In this document: positions 25,957 to 34,486 of the stretch, piece after piece
Position numbering within the stretch: the first letter of the stretch is position 1
Layout: the number at the start of each line of letters is the position of its first letter
Source of the DNA: JALYXV01 sp963791545
GTDB taxonomy: Bacteria > Actinomycetota > Acidimicrobiia > Acidimicrobiales > Palsa-688
Assembly: GCA_963791545.1 (NCBI GenBank)
Contig: CAWBSR010000016.1
Coordinates: 60,216 to 124,215 of the forward strand
Direction: 5' to 3'
DNA: 64,000 nucleotides
Made by a program: the position numbers and the translations under genes
Notes under the pieces: generated by a model
Database searches by the model: none
Told to the model about the DNA's origin: nothing
What the model saw: the letters and a program-made list of their open reading frames with translations, nothing else

Positions 25957-26453
25957 GGGGTGCCGTCGGTGACGGCCCCGCCATCCCCCTCGCGGTCGGG
26001 GCCGGCAGGCGGCCCGGGAGCGACGGGGCGGGCCGCGACCGGGCCCGCAGCGACGGGGCCCGCACCGACCGGGCCCGCAGCGACGGGGGCCGCACCGACC
26101 GGGCCCGCCGCGACCGGGCCCGAAGGGGCGTCGCCGGCCAGCAGCCACGGGCGGATCTTCACCACCTTGTCGGCTGCGAAGATGCCACCTAGATCGGCTT
26201 CCACCGGAAGGTCACTCGGGGGTGTGCCCGAGGTCTGGACGATGATCGACGGCTCATCGCGTTCGGGCTCCAGGGCCGCCTTCAAACCGAGGCCGATTCC
26301 CGTCAGGATGGCGCCCGCGGCACTGCGCCGGCGCCACGACTCCAGCCGTGGTGGGAGCGCGGTGTGAATGTCGCCATTTGCGTCGGGCTCGGGATCGAGG
26401 TGCAGCTCCATCCCGTCGACGTCAACCCTTCGCGGCGCTTCGCCCTCCTGCAC
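25953..26453 (-). CDS. Hypothetical protein with AGPVA/G repeats
   Basis: A 166-aa protein. The first 110 residues look like a folded domain with one weakly hydrophobic stretch (around GAILTGIGLGLKAAL). The C-terminal third is a run of five-residue Ala-Gly-Pro-Val units encoded by 15-bp GC-rich repeats (about 26020-26125). I recognise no family. It is translationally coupled to the membrane protein gene downstream. Coding is supported by the coupling and by frame-preserving repeats. Confidence 0.65.
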   Translation of the reverse strand: MQEGEAPRRVDVDGMELHLDPEPDANGDIHTALPPRLESWRRRSAAGAILTGIGLGLKAALEPERDEPSIIVQTSGTPPSDLPVEADLGGIFAADKVVKIRPWLLAGDAPSGPVAAGPVGAAPVAAGPVGAGPVAAGPVAARPVAPGPPAGPDREGDGGAVTDGTP

Positions 26454-26460
26454 GCCTCCA

Positions 26461-26494
26461 CCGTAGCCAACAGTTGAGGTATGAGCGGCTACGG
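26461..26494 (-). terminator. Hairpin after the CsbD gene
   Basis: CCGTAGCC (26461-26468) and GGCTACGG (26487-26494) are exact complements with an 18-nt loop, directly after the CsbD stop codon. It is a weak terminator candidate because the loop is long and there is no T-run. Confidence 0.4.
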
Positions 26495-26656
26495 CTAGTT
26501 GAGGATGTCCTTGATCTTGTCCGTCACGTCGTCGACAGTGTCCTTTACCTTGCCCGACGCCTGGTCGATCTTGCCTTCCCGCTTCAGATCGTCGTTGTCC
26601 GTGAGATCACCGAATGCTTCCTTCGTCCGGCCCTTGAGATCGTCGGTATTGGTCAT
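26495..26656 (-). CDS. CsbD family stress-response protein
   Basis: A 53-aa gene. The protein begins MTNTDDLKGRTKEAFG and continues with Asp/Lys-rich amphipathic helix ending DKIKDILN. The layout GRTKEAFGDLTDN...KREGKIDQASGKVKD is the family signature of CsbD-like proteins, small hydrophilic proteins induced by general stress in many bacteria; their biochemical role is unknown. The ATG at 26656 begins at the family's usual N-terminus. It lies between an unknown gene and a glycosyltransferase, all on the minus strand. Confidence 0.88.
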   Translation of the reverse strand: MTNTDDLKGRTKEAFGDLTDNDDLKREGKIDQASGKVKDTVDDVTDKIKDILN

Positions 26657-26689
26657 ACCTGAGTTGTTCCCGGACCCGCGGAAACCGAA

Positions 26690-27709
26690 TCAGCGCCCGC
26701 CGGCCAGCTCCTCGAATAGGTCCAGGTGTTCGGCCACCATCCGGGTGGTGCAGAAGTAGTCCTCGACCTTCGCCCGGCACGCCGAACGGTCGAGCCCGTC
26801 GACCTGCCCGATGCGCTCGGCCATCTCGGCCACGTCCTCGCAGAGGAACCCGGTCTTGCCGTCTTCGACGATCTCGGGGGCGGCGCCCTCGGGGAAGGCG
26901 AGTACGGGCGTCCCGCATGCCAGCGCCTCGACCATGACCAGACCGAAGGGCTCGGCCCACTGGATGGGGTTCAGAAGTCCTCGGGCCCCGGCCAGCAGCC
27001 GCAGTTTCTCCTCGTGGGGGACCTCACCGAGGTAGCGGATGTCCTCGTTCAGGTAGGGCTGGACGTAGTTCTCGAAGTAGTCGAACTCCCACGGCTCGCG
27101 CATCTTGGCGGCCAGCAGGAGCCGGGCCCCGGCCTTCCAGGCCGCCTCGACCGCCCGATGGGCTCCCTTCTCGGGCGCCATCCGGCCCAGGAACAAGAAG
27201 TAGCCGCCGTCGCCCTCGCCAACCGGGAAGGCGCCGGGATCGAGACCGTGGTGGATGACCCGGGCGATGGGGATGTCGGGGACATGGCGGCGCTGGTCAT
27301 GGGAGATGGCGATGATGGGCACCCGTTCGGACATCCGGCGGTAGATGTCGGTCAGCTCGTCGTTGAAGGGCCCGTGGATCGTGGTCACGACCTTCAGGTC
27401 GGGGAACCGCTCGGCGTAGACGGGCCCGAACACGGTGTGGTCGTGCACTACGTCGTAGCCCTGGACCGCCTCGTAGGCGTGCATGACGTGGCGCAGTTCC
27501 GGGACGGCCATCCCGATACGGACCCCTTCGGCCTGCTCGAGGACCCATTTGGTAGGGACGGCGGAATGGGAATCGCCGGTGGCGAAGAGGACGACCTCGT
27601 GTCCCGCGGCCTGAAAGCCTTGGGCCAGCTCATCGACGATGAGCTCGATCCCGCCGTAGAGATTCGGGGGGATGGGCGCCCAGGGCGGTGCGATGACGGC
27701 GATGCGCAT
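26690..27709 (-). CDS. Family 4 glycosyltransferase
   Basis: A 339-aa GT-B fold glycosyltransferase. The N-terminal domain starts IAPPWAPIPPNLYGGIE, the glycine-rich acceptor-side loop. The C-terminal domain carries FLGRMAPEKG and the GT4 signature EPFGLVMVEALACGTPV, with the EX7E glutamates that bind the sugar nucleotide. Length and motifs are complete. It is a soluble or peripheral enzyme probably transferring a hexose from NDP-sugar; acceptor unknown. It is divergent from glpX with a 123-bp gap. Confidence 0.92.
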   Translation of the reverse strand: MRIAVIAPPWAPIPPNLYGGIELIVDELAQGFQAAGHEVVLFATGDSHSAVPTKWVLEQAEGVRIGMAVPELRHVMHAYEAVQGYDVVHDHTVFGPVYAERFPDLKVVTTIHGPFNDELTDIYRRMSERVPIIAISHDQRRHVPDIPIARVIHHGLDPGAFPVGEGDGGYFLFLGRMAPEKGAHRAVEAAWKAGARLLLAAKMREPWEFDYFENYVQPYLNEDIRYLGEVPHEEKLRLLAGARGLLNPIQWAEPFGLVMVEALACGTPVLAFPEGAAPEIVEDGKTGFLCEDVAEMAERIGQVDGLDRSACRAKVEDYFCTTRMVAEHLDLFEELAGGR

Positions 27710-27832
27710 GCATCGATTGAACCACGCCCCCAGGAGGTGTCTGACCGGCCCGGGCGACGGTCACTTGCCTTCCACCCGGTCCTCACCAACTCGGGGGAGG
27801 CTTTTTCCCACCGTGTTCCCTACCGTGGATTG

Positions 27833-28795
27833 ATGCTCAACCCCCCCGACGCGCCCTGGATGGACCGGATGGCCTCGCTGGCGCTCCCGTTGCTGGACGC
27901 CGCCACTGTTGCCGCCGCCCGTTGCCACGCCTGGATCGGCCGGGGTGACAAGAATGCCGCCGACCACGCCGCGGTCGAGGCCATGCGGGCCCACCTCTCC
28001 ACCGTGCCCGGCCACGGCGTGGTGGTCATCGGCGAGGGAGAGAAGGACAACGCGCCGATGCTTTATGCGGGCGAGGAGATCGGCGGGGGTCACGGGCCCG
28101 ACTTTGATCTGGCCGTAGATCCCCTGGAGGGCACCAACCTGTGCGCCCGGGGCTGGCCCGGCGCCATCACGGTGTTGGCGGCGGCCCCCCGCCACACCTT
28201 CGCCCCCATCGTGGGCTTCTATATGGACAAGCTGGTTGTCGGCCCAGGCGGGCGGGGGGCCATCGATATCGAGGCCCCCATCGAGGAGAACCTGGCCTCG
28301 GTGGCGGCGGCGCAAGGCGTCAAGGTGTCGTCGTTGAAGGTCGCGGTACTGGCCAAGCCCCGCCATGTCGAGTTGATCTCGCGCATCCGGGCGACCGGTG
28401 CGGGTGTGGTGGAGATCCCCGACGGGGACGTCATGGCGGGGTTGGCGGCGCTGGTGCCGGGCGGTGGTATCGACCTGTCGGCCGGCATCGGGGGCGCCCC
28501 CGAAGGCGTCATCACGGCATGCGCGGTACGGCTGCTGGGTGGGGATATGCAGGGCAAGCCGGCGCCGCAGAGCGATGAGGAGCGGCAGTTGGTGACCGCG
28601 GCCGGCGAGTTGGGGCGGGTGTACTACCTGGACGACCTGTCGGAGTCCGACGACGGGATTTTCGTAGCCAGTGGGGTCACTGGGAGCACCGCCCTTCCGG
28701 GCGTGACGATCAGCTCAGACGGCTATCACGTGCAGAGCGTGCTCATCACGAGGGACCAAGGCCTCCTACGGATCGGCTGCACCGTCAGGGATTGA
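27833..28795 (+). CDS. glpX: Class II fructose-1,6-bisphosphatase
   Basis: A 320-aa GlpX-type FBPase, converting fructose-1,6-bisphosphate to fructose-6-phosphate in gluconeogenesis and the Calvin cycle. Diagnostic blocks are GRGDKNAADHAAVEAMR, the metal-binding VIGEGEKD, and the phosphatase motif DPLEGTNLCARG. The ATG at 27833 begins the family N-terminus. It has no ribosome site; TACCGT lies six bases before it, so the transcript may be leaderless. It is the first of several Calvin-cycle genes in the window. Confidence 0.95.
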   Translation: MLNPPDAPWMDRMASLALPLLDAATVAAARCHAWIGRGDKNAADHAAVEAMRAHLSTVPGHGVVVIGEGEKDNAPMLYAGEEIGGGHGPDFDLAVDPLEGTNLCARGWPGAITVLAAAPRHTFAPIVGFYMDKLVVGPGGRGAIDIEAPIEENLASVAAAQGVKVSSLKVAVLAKPRHVELISRIRATGAGVVEIPDGDVMAGLAALVPGGGIDLSAGIGGAPEGVITACAVRLLGGDMQGKPAPQSDEERQLVTAAGELGRVYYLDDLSESDDGIFVASGVTGSTALPGVTISSDGYHVQSVLITRDQGLLRIGCTVRD

Positions 28796-28813
28796 CGCCG
28801 ATCGTCAAGTTGA

Positions 28814-28837
28814 CCGCCGCCGCCGCCGCCGCCGCCG
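28814..28837 (+). repeat. (CCG)8 trinucleotide run
   Basis: Eight perfect CCG units lie in the gap between two convergent genes (glpX and an unknown gene), followed by more CCG-rich sequence to about 28856. No gene covers it. Confidence 0.9.
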
Positions 28838-28876
28838 ACCGCCGCCGCCCGCCGACCGGCCACGCCGCCTCGAGGA

Positions 28877-29248
28877 TCAGCTGGCGGGCGGGGCCGGGGT
28901 CTTCTTCATGGGGCTCGGGCGGGTGAATCCCCACCGGATGCCGCCGGGGCTCATGGCCTTGCCGCCGAAGCGGTCGGCACTCGACTCGAAGTCGCTTCCG
29001 CCCCCCTGGCCCTCGGGGTTCGGCTCGTCCACGATGGTGCGCAGGGTGTTCCAGTCGACGTCGACCCGGACCCGACGCCCGGCATCGTCGATCTCGGCGA
29101 TGCGGCCGTCGGCGACATCGCCGGTGTAGCCCTCGATGACCATGGCTTCGGCGCCGACCGATACCGGCCCCACCAGTTGGTCGATCGGAACCCACGACGG
29201 CTCGTCGGGCTTGTCGACATTCTTGGTGATGGTGACAACTGCGATCAT
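28877..29248 (-). CDS. Hypothetical small protein
   Basis: A 123-aa protein of unknown function. The first 75 residues look like a small beta-rich domain (alternating Val/Ile, several Asp), and the last 45 are polar and Gly/Pro-rich. It has no signal peptide or membrane helix. The ATG at 29248 lies 9 bp after the stop of the DUF2786 gene, so the two are likely co-transcribed. It converges with glpX. Confidence 0.6.
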   Translation of the reverse strand: MIAVVTITKNVDKPDEPSWVPIDQLVGPVSVGAEAMVIEGYTGDVADGRIAEIDDAGRRVRVDVDWNTLRTIVDEPNPEGQGGGSDFESSADRFGGKAMSPGGIRWGFTRPSPMKKTPAPPAS

Positions 29249-29257
29249 GATTCAGAC

Positions 29258-29791
29258 CTAGCTTTCCGGCGAAGCTGCGGGCTCCGCACTTTCGGCACTG
29301 TCGGCAACGTCAAGCTCGTCGATCACATCGGCGACGAGGTACTCGGTGTGGTGCCCCGTGTTGACCCGGTCCCAGATCAATCTCTCGATCTTCGCCCGGT
29401 CGTGGGGGCGGAAATGGCGGCGGCACCCGTACGGCAGGCGCTTGAGGGGGAGGCACAAGATGTCACATGCCACCTCGAGGACACCGTCGTACTCGTCGAG
29501 CAGCGCGGACCACTCGGCGGTCTTGGTCTCCCAGGTCTCGTCCTCGTCCTCGTAGGCCTGGACGATCTCCTTCAGGCGGTTGATCTCCGCCATGACGACC
29601 GCCACCTTCAGGTCCTCGCGAGGAAACGCCAGCAGGGTGGGCTCGATCTCGTAACGCTCGGCCAGGCTGTCGGCCTTGGCCCGGAAGGACCGGGCCTCAC
29701 CTTCGAACTCGCTCGACTCGGCCGTGGCGAGGAGGGCCCGGACCTTGAGCAGGATGTCGAGTTCCACCTTCTCCTCTTTGGCGCGAGCCAA
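29258..29791 (-). CDS. DUF2786 domain protein
   Basis: A 177-aa protein. The first 45 residues read ILLKVRALLATAESSEFEGEA and a following KAD.L..RYEIE, the pattern of the DUF2786 helical domain found in phage and bacterial proteins. The middle is acidic coiled-coil-like, then a Cys/His-containing part (DILCLPLKRLPYGCRRHFR), and an acidic tail. Function is unknown. The start is uncertain: TTG at 29791, or GTG at 29767 which follows AGAGGAG closely. No upstream ATG exists before an in-frame stop. Confidence 0.72.
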   Translation of the reverse strand: MARAKEEKVELDILLKVRALLATAESSEFEGEARSFRAKADSLAERYEIEPTLLAFPREDLKVAVVMAEINRLKEIVQAYEDEDETWETKTAEWSALLDEYDGVLEVACDILCLPLKRLPYGCRRHFRPHDRAKIERLIWDRVNTGHHTEYLVADVIDELDVADSAESAEPAASPES

Positions 29792-29990
29792 CTCCTCAGC
29801 TCGGCGATCCTGTTCCTGGTAGGTGCCGCTGCGCGTTGTGATGGGTGGTCACCTCGATAGTCGGGAGGAGTAACGCCGGTGGCGGCCGCCACAGCGCGGC
29901 CTCACGACGCTTCGTCTGCCAAATTACCAAACAGTCGGGGGAAAGCCAGCCAAACCGGCGCGGGCGCTCCGGACGGCGCCTGCCGGGGGG

Positions 29991-30692
29991 TTACGGCGGG
30001 CTCGGCTGGGTCGATGTTATCTTGCCGGACGCCCACAGCTTGGCCGGGGCGGTGCCGCCCAGCTTGCGGTAGGCGAAGCGCTCGACGCGCTCGCGGTCGC
30101 CGGCGTCGATCGACGTGAACGCCAGGCGGACCGTCGCCGGCCCGTCGGCCTGCTTCGTGACGTAGACGGTCCGGCCCAGGGCGAGGATGGGGTCGCTCCC
30201 GGGGATCGAAATGGCCAGTGCCAGCTTGGACCCGACCTTCAGCGACGGGTGGGCGGCGATGACCATCATGAGGCCGCCGCCACCGAGGTTGGCGACATCG
30301 CCGGGCGCACTGAGAAAGGTCATGTTCTTCACGTCGAGGAGGGCGCAGGGGATGGTTATGTCGACATCGGCGCGGACGTAGCGCCGGCGCTGGGTCGTTG
30401 TGATCTGCTTCGGCGGTACCAGGCGGATGATGGTGGGGGCATCGGCGGTGTCGCCGGCAGTGGCCTCGTCCACCTCGGTCTCGAACTGGCAGAAGCCGGA
30501 GTGGTCGCCGTAGCTGCCCCGCACGAGGGTTCCTGCCGGGAAGGCCTGCACGGCCGCCTGGTCGGTCACGGTGAGGGTCAGGCCCCGGTCGCTGAAAGAT
30601 GACATGGCGCCCGTCGTCTTCACCGGTGGGGCGCTGTCGACCACCTCCAGCTCCACCCGCTCGGGAAAAACCTCTGCTTGCAGGACGCTCAT
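29991..30692 (-). CDS. PilZ domain protein
   Basis: A 233-aa protein of YcgR-like layout: an N-terminal beta domain (about 1-95) and a C-terminal PilZ domain (about 100-225). The c-di-GMP-binding arginine motif is present as QRRRYVR (R102-R107). The second motif DVANLGGGG has Gly where most PilZ domains have Ser. It would sense c-di-GMP and act on an unknown partner. The ATG at 30692 starts the folded region; longer frames run into the hydrogenase promoter region. It is divergent from the hydrogenase operon. Confidence 0.82.
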   Translation of the reverse strand: MSVLQAEVFPERVELEVVDSAPPVKTTGAMSSFSDRGLTLTVTDQAAVQAFPAGTLVRGSYGDHSGFCQFETEVDEATAGDTADAPTIIRLVPPKQITTTQRRRYVRADVDITIPCALLDVKNMTFLSAPGDVANLGGGGLMMVIAAHPSLKVGSKLALAISIPGSDPILALGRTVYVTKQADGPATVRLAFTSIDAGDRERVERFAYRKLGGTAPAKLWASGKITSTQPSPP

Positions 30693-30857
30693 GGCGCCAT
30701 TGTTACGCTTCCCAGGGACCCGCAGCGACTTCCACAGCGAACGGCCGGGTAGTCTCCCCCGAATGGGGGATAACCCCGGGGAAACGTCAGCGGGCGCGCC
30801 ATACTTGGAGGTCAGCGGCCGACCTCGGGAACCGGGGCTTGCGTCAAGGCTGTGTAT

Positions 30858-30878
30858 ATGGGTGTGAAAGACACCCAT
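30858..30878. promoter_or_regulatory. Inverted repeat upstream of the hydrogenase operon
   Basis: ATGGGTGT-GAAAG-ACACCCAT is a perfect 8-bp inverted repeat about 80 bp before the hydrogenase small-subunit start, in the 267-bp gap divergent from the PilZ gene. The gap is less GC-rich here than its surroundings. It is a candidate regulator-binding site. The same gap also has a TCCCCC/GGGGGA hairpin at 30755-30770. Confidence 0.45.
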
Positions 30879-30898
30879 TTACACCCCCGCTGCGATCA

Positions 30899-30939
30899 CC
30901 TAGACATCACCCCTGGCGCACCATGCGCCGTCCACTAGG
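30899..30939 (+). promoter_or_regulatory. Stem-loop in the hydrogenase 5' leader
   Basis: An outer CCTAG/CTAGG helix (30899-30903, 30935-30939) encloses an inner GGCGCA-CCA-TGCGCC hairpin (30915-30929). It ends six bases before the GGGAGG ribosome site of the small-subunit gene, so it could shape translation or RNA stability. Confidence 0.35.
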
Positions 30940-30959
30940 ACCGCGGGAGGCAAAGCAGT

Positions 30960-32006
30960 ATGGCATCTGCGCTGGACGAGACGGTGATCCACGTCTTGTG
31001 GATCAATGCTGGGCTTAGCTGTGATGGCGACTCTGTCGCCCTCACCTCGGCGACCCAGCCCAGTATCGAGGAAATTGCTCTTGGAGCACTGCCCGGACTG
31101 CCGAAGATCGCAGTTCACTGGCCGCTCATCGACTATGAGTGCGGGCCAGTAGGTGGAGCGGACGACTTCATCGAGTGGTTCTTCATGGCTGAGCGGGGCG
31201 AACTGGAGCCGTTCGTGCTGGTGGTCGAGGGGTCCATCCCCAACGAGGCCATCAAGCGCGAGGGTTACTGGTGCGGATTCGGTAACAACCCGGCCACCGA
31301 TCAGCCCATGACGACGAGCGAGTGGCTCGACCGGTTGGCGCCGAAGGCGACGGCGATCCTTGCCGTTGGCACCTGCGCCACCTACGGGGGCCTTCACGCT
31401 ATGTCCGGCAACCCCACTGGGGCCATGGGCGTCGCGGACTACCTCGGTTGGGGTTGGAAGTCAAAGGCGGGCCTGCCGATCGTCAATGTTCCTGGCTGCC
31501 CGATCCACCCTGACAACCTGTCGGAAACCATTCTTTACCTGCTGTACCAGGCCACCGGCCAAGCCCCGATGATCCCCCTGGATGACGCCCTGCGGCCGTT
31601 GTGGCTGTTCGGCAACACCGTCCATGAGGGTTGCGACCGGGCCGGCTACTACGAGCAGGGCGACTTCGCCGACGAGTACGGCTCGCCCAAGTGCATCGTG
31701 AAGCTGGGCTGCTGGGGTCCGGTGGTTAAGTGCAACGTCCCCAAGCGGGGATGGACCAACGGCGTGGGCGGTTGCCCCAACGTCGGCGGGATCTGCATCG
31801 GCTGCACCATGCCGGGCTTCCCGGACAAGTTCATGCCATTCATGGACGAACCGCCCGGTGCTAGGGTCTCGACCGCGGCATCGGGAGTATATGGAGGCGC
31901 TATCCGAGGATTGCGCCGCATCACAGGCAAGACCGTGGACGAGGAGCCGAAGTGGCGTACGCCAGGCAAGAAGCTCCTGACCGGGTACAAAGGCGAGTGG
32001 AGGTAG
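30960..32006 (+). CDS. hhyS: [NiFe]-hydrogenase small subunit, group 1h/1l type
   Basis: A 348-aa electron-transfer subunit with three Fe-S clusters that takes electrons from H2 oxidised in the large subunit. It starts without a Tat signal, as in the high-affinity actinobacterial-type (group 1h/former group 5) enzymes. The proximal cluster motif is GLSCDGD (C21, D24), with Asp in place of the usual Cys; this 3Cys-1Asp pattern is reported for this type. Further ligands are in VGTCATYGG, PGCPIHP, HEGCDR, CWGPVVKC and CIGC. GGGAGG precedes the ATG. The large subunit follows after 7 bp. Subgroup 1h versus 1l cannot be settled by eye. Confidence 0.95.
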   Translation: MASALDETVIHVLWINAGLSCDGDSVALTSATQPSIEEIALGALPGLPKIAVHWPLIDYECGPVGGADDFIEWFFMAERGELEPFVLVVEGSIPNEAIKREGYWCGFGNNPATDQPMTTSEWLDRLAPKATAILAVGTCATYGGLHAMSGNPTGAMGVADYLGWGWKSKAGLPIVNVPGCPIHPDNLSETILYLLYQATGQAPMIPLDDALRPLWLFGNTVHEGCDRAGYYEQGDFADEYGSPKCIVKLGCWGPVVKCNVPKRGWTNGVGGCPNVGGICIGCTMPGFPDKFMPFMDEPPGARVSTAASGVYGGAIRGLRRITGKTVDEEPKWRTPGKKLLTGYKGEWR

Positions 32007-32013
32007 ACGACTG

Positions 32014-33801
32014 ATGCCTAGTAGGACACAACAGGCCAGCGGGCTTGTCGAGATGGCGTGGGATCCGGTTACCCGCATCGTCGGCAGCCTTGGGATTTAC
32101 ACGAAGATCGACTTCGGTCGGGGCAGGGTCGTTGACTGCCACTCCACCTCCTCGATCTTCCGTGGCTACAGCATCTTCATGAAGGGCAAGGACCCCCGGG
32201 ACGCCCACTACATCACCAGCCGCATCTGCGGTATCTGTGGTGACAACCACTGCGAGGTTTCGACCTGGACCCAGAACATGGCGTTCGGCGTCGTTCCCCC
32301 GCACCTGGGTGAGTGGATCTCCAACCTGGGTGAAGCCGCCGAGTACATGTTCGACCACAACATCTTCCAGGAAAATCTGGTGGGCGTTGACTTCTGCGAG
32401 AAGATGGTCTCGGAAACCAACCCTGGCGTCCTCGACCTGGCCAACCGGACCCCCGCTCCCAACGCGGCGGCCCACGGCTATGCCTACATCGGCGACATCA
32501 TGCGGTCGCTCAACCCGTTCTCGGGTGAGTTCTACCGTGAGGCTCTGGCGGTCAGCCGCTGGACCCGTGAGATGTTCTGCCTCATGGAAGGCCGCCACGT
32601 CCACCCGTCCACCCTGTATCCGGGCGGCAACGGCACCACGGCGACCATCCAGCTGTTCACCGACTACTACGCCCGGCTGATGCGTTACGCCGAGTTCATG
32701 AAGCGGGTCGTGCCCCTGCACGAGGACCTCTTCCTGTTCTTCTACGACGCCATGCCCGGCTACGAAGAAGTCGGCCGTCGTCGCATCCTGACCGGTTGCT
32801 GGGGCTCGTTCCAGGATCCCGATGTGTGCGACTTCAACTACCGCAACATGACCGAGTGGGGCCGTGCCATGTTCGTCACCCCCGGCGTCGTCGTCGACGG
32901 CAAGCTGGTGACCAACGACCTGGTCGACATCAACCTCGGTATCCGGATCCTCCTCGGTCACTCGTTCTACGACGACTGGGAAGGTCAGGAAATGTTCGTG
33001 ACCAAGGACCCGCTGGGCAACCCGGTCGATCGCCGGCACCCCTGGAACCAGCACACCATCCCCCAGCCCCAGAAGCGCGACTTCGACGGCAAGTACAGCT
33101 GGGTTATGGCGCCTCGTTGGTTCGACGGTCGGGATCACCTGGCCCTGGACACCGGCGGCGGCCCCCTGGCCCGTCTGTTCGCCATCGCCCTTTCGGGCCT
33201 GGTGGACATCGGCTACATCAAGGCCACCGGTCACAGCATCGAGTTCCACCTGCCCCGCACCGCCCTCAAGCCGGCTGCGGACTTCACGTGGGACGTTCCG
33301 AAGTGGTCCAACGCCATTGAGCGTGACCGGGCCCGTTCCTACTTCCAGCTGTACGCCTGCTGCTGCGCCCTGCACTTCATGGACAAGGCGCTGGCGGAAG
33401 TTCGGGCCGGCCACACCAAGACCTGGTCGCCGTTCACGGTGCCCGACGAAGCCATCGGTTGCGGCTTCATCGAAGCGGTCCGCGGCGTGCTCTCCCACCA
33501 CCTCGTCATCCGCGGTGGGAAGATCGCCAACTACCATCCGTACCCGCCGACGCCTTGGAACGCCAACCCGCGTGACAGCTACGGCACCCCTGGTCCCTAC
33601 GAAGATGCGGTCATGAACACCCCCATCTTCGAAGAGAACAGCTTGGAGAACTTCAAGGGCATCGACATCATGCGGGCGGTACGGTCGTTCGACCCGTGCC
33701 TGCCGTGCGGTGTCCACATGTACCTGGGCAAGGGCAAGGTCCTCAAGCGGTCGCATTCGCCGTCCGCGGTTGCCGAGGATTGCACCCTGCAGGTCGGTTA
33801 G
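32014..33801 (+). CDS. hhyL: [NiFe]-hydrogenase large subunit, group 1h/1l type
   Basis: A 595-aa catalytic subunit carrying the NiFe(CN)2CO centre. Both nickel-binding motifs are intact: RICGICGDNHC (C72, C75) and DPCLPCGVH (C562, C565). The chain continues 27 residues past the final His, the C-terminal peptide expected to be removed by the maturation protease encoded 3.6 kb downstream. The RICGICGDNHC variant and overall length fit the high-affinity group. It is followed by a strong hairpin, so the two structural genes may be made in excess over the downstream genes. Confidence 0.96.
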   Translation: MPSRTQQASGLVEMAWDPVTRIVGSLGIYTKIDFGRGRVVDCHSTSSIFRGYSIFMKGKDPRDAHYITSRICGICGDNHCEVSTWTQNMAFGVVPPHLGEWISNLGEAAEYMFDHNIFQENLVGVDFCEKMVSETNPGVLDLANRTPAPNAAAHGYAYIGDIMRSLNPFSGEFYREALAVSRWTREMFCLMEGRHVHPSTLYPGGNGTTATIQLFTDYYARLMRYAEFMKRVVPLHEDLFLFFYDAMPGYEEVGRRRILTGCWGSFQDPDVCDFNYRNMTEWGRAMFVTPGVVVDGKLVTNDLVDINLGIRILLGHSFYDDWEGQEMFVTKDPLGNPVDRRHPWNQHTIPQPQKRDFDGKYSWVMAPRWFDGRDHLALDTGGGPLARLFAIALSGLVDIGYIKATGHSIEFHLPRTALKPAADFTWDVPKWSNAIERDRARSYFQLYACCCALHFMDKALAEVRAGHTKTWSPFTVPDEAIGCGFIEAVRGVLSHHLVIRGGKIANYHPYPPTPWNANPRDSYGTPGPYEDAVMNTPIFEENSLENFKGIDIMRAVRSFDPCLPCGVHMYLGKGKVLKRSHSPSAVAEDCTLQVG

Positions 33802-33807
33802 AACTGT

Positions 33808-33837
33808 CGGCCGCCCGGGCTTTGGCCTGGGCGGCCG
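33808..33837 (+). terminator. Hairpin after the hydrogenase structural genes
   Basis: A 13-bp stem (33808-33820 with 33825-33837, one G-U pair) and TTTG loop, starting 7 bp after the large-subunit stop. No long T-run follows. As the downstream genes are co-directional and functionally linked, it may be a partial terminator or an mRNA-stabilising element. Confidence 0.65.
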
Positions 33838-33891
33838 GTAGTTTATAGGTAGGAAGTTGTAGGTAACTAACTTGACCCCGGAGGGGGGCCC

Positions 33892-34473
33892 ATGGCCGAA
33901 AAGAAGAACCTCCGGGCCGTTGGTGATCGGATCGAGCAGCTGCTTGACGAGTTGCGAGCAGCTGCTGATCCGCGCTTATACGGCCAGGCTGAAGAAGTGT
34001 TGGGCCTGGTCACCGAGTTGTACGGCGGTGGCTTGGCGAGAATCGTCGCGGTAGTGGGGGAGAGCGATCCGCTAACATTGGAGCGCTTGGCTCACGACGA
34101 GCTCATCTCGAGCCTGCTACTCGTGCACGGGCTTCATCCTGACGATCTCGAGACACGGGTTATCAGGGCGCTGGAAGGCGTCCGCCCGATGCTCGCCGGT
34201 CACGGTGGCGACGTCGAACTGCTCGATATCGATGCCGCGGCGGGCGCGGTCCACCTCAACCTGCTGGGCAGCTGTCATGGTTGCCCGTCGTCCACCGTGA
34301 CGCTGCGGATGGCCGTCGAAACCGCGATCGCAGAGGCGGCCCCAGAGATCATCATCATCGATGTCGAGCAACCGACCGAGGAAACGCCCCCAGCGGGAGC
34401 CCCGGTGCCGATCACCCTCGGGGCCAAGAAGCCCGTGTACGAGGAGTGCCCGGCGGAGTTGGTTCAACGGTGA
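33892..34473 (+). CDS. NifU-domain Fe-S scaffold-like protein
   Basis: A 193-aa protein. Residues about 88-160 form a NifU C-terminal domain with the Fe-S-binding CHGC (C128, C131) in LLGSCHGCPSSTVTLRMAVE. The first 85 residues are a helical N-terminal part found with NifU domains in hydrogenase operons. The likely role is assembling or delivering Fe-S clusters to the hydrogenase small subunit, including its Asp-ligated proximal cluster; this is inferred from position. The ATG at 33892 has GGAGG upstream. Confidence 0.85.
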   Translation: MAEKKNLRAVGDRIEQLLDELRAAADPRLYGQAEEVLGLVTELYGGGLARIVAVVGESDPLTLERLAHDELISSLLLVHGLHPDDLETRVIRALEGVRPMLAGHGGDVELLDIDAAAGAVHLNLLGSCHGCPSSTVTLRMAVETAIAEAAPEIIIIDVEQPTEETPPAGAPVPITLGAKKPVYEECPAELVQR

Positions 34474-34486
34474 TAGAGCGATAGGT

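Noticed and set aside
28814..28856. CCG run as part of a gene
   Set aside because: It lies between two convergent stop codons and no supported frame crosses it.
31921..33756. Minus-strand open frame opposite the hydrogenase large subunit
   Set aside because: The large subunit has both nickel motifs; the antisense frame has none of a protein's features.
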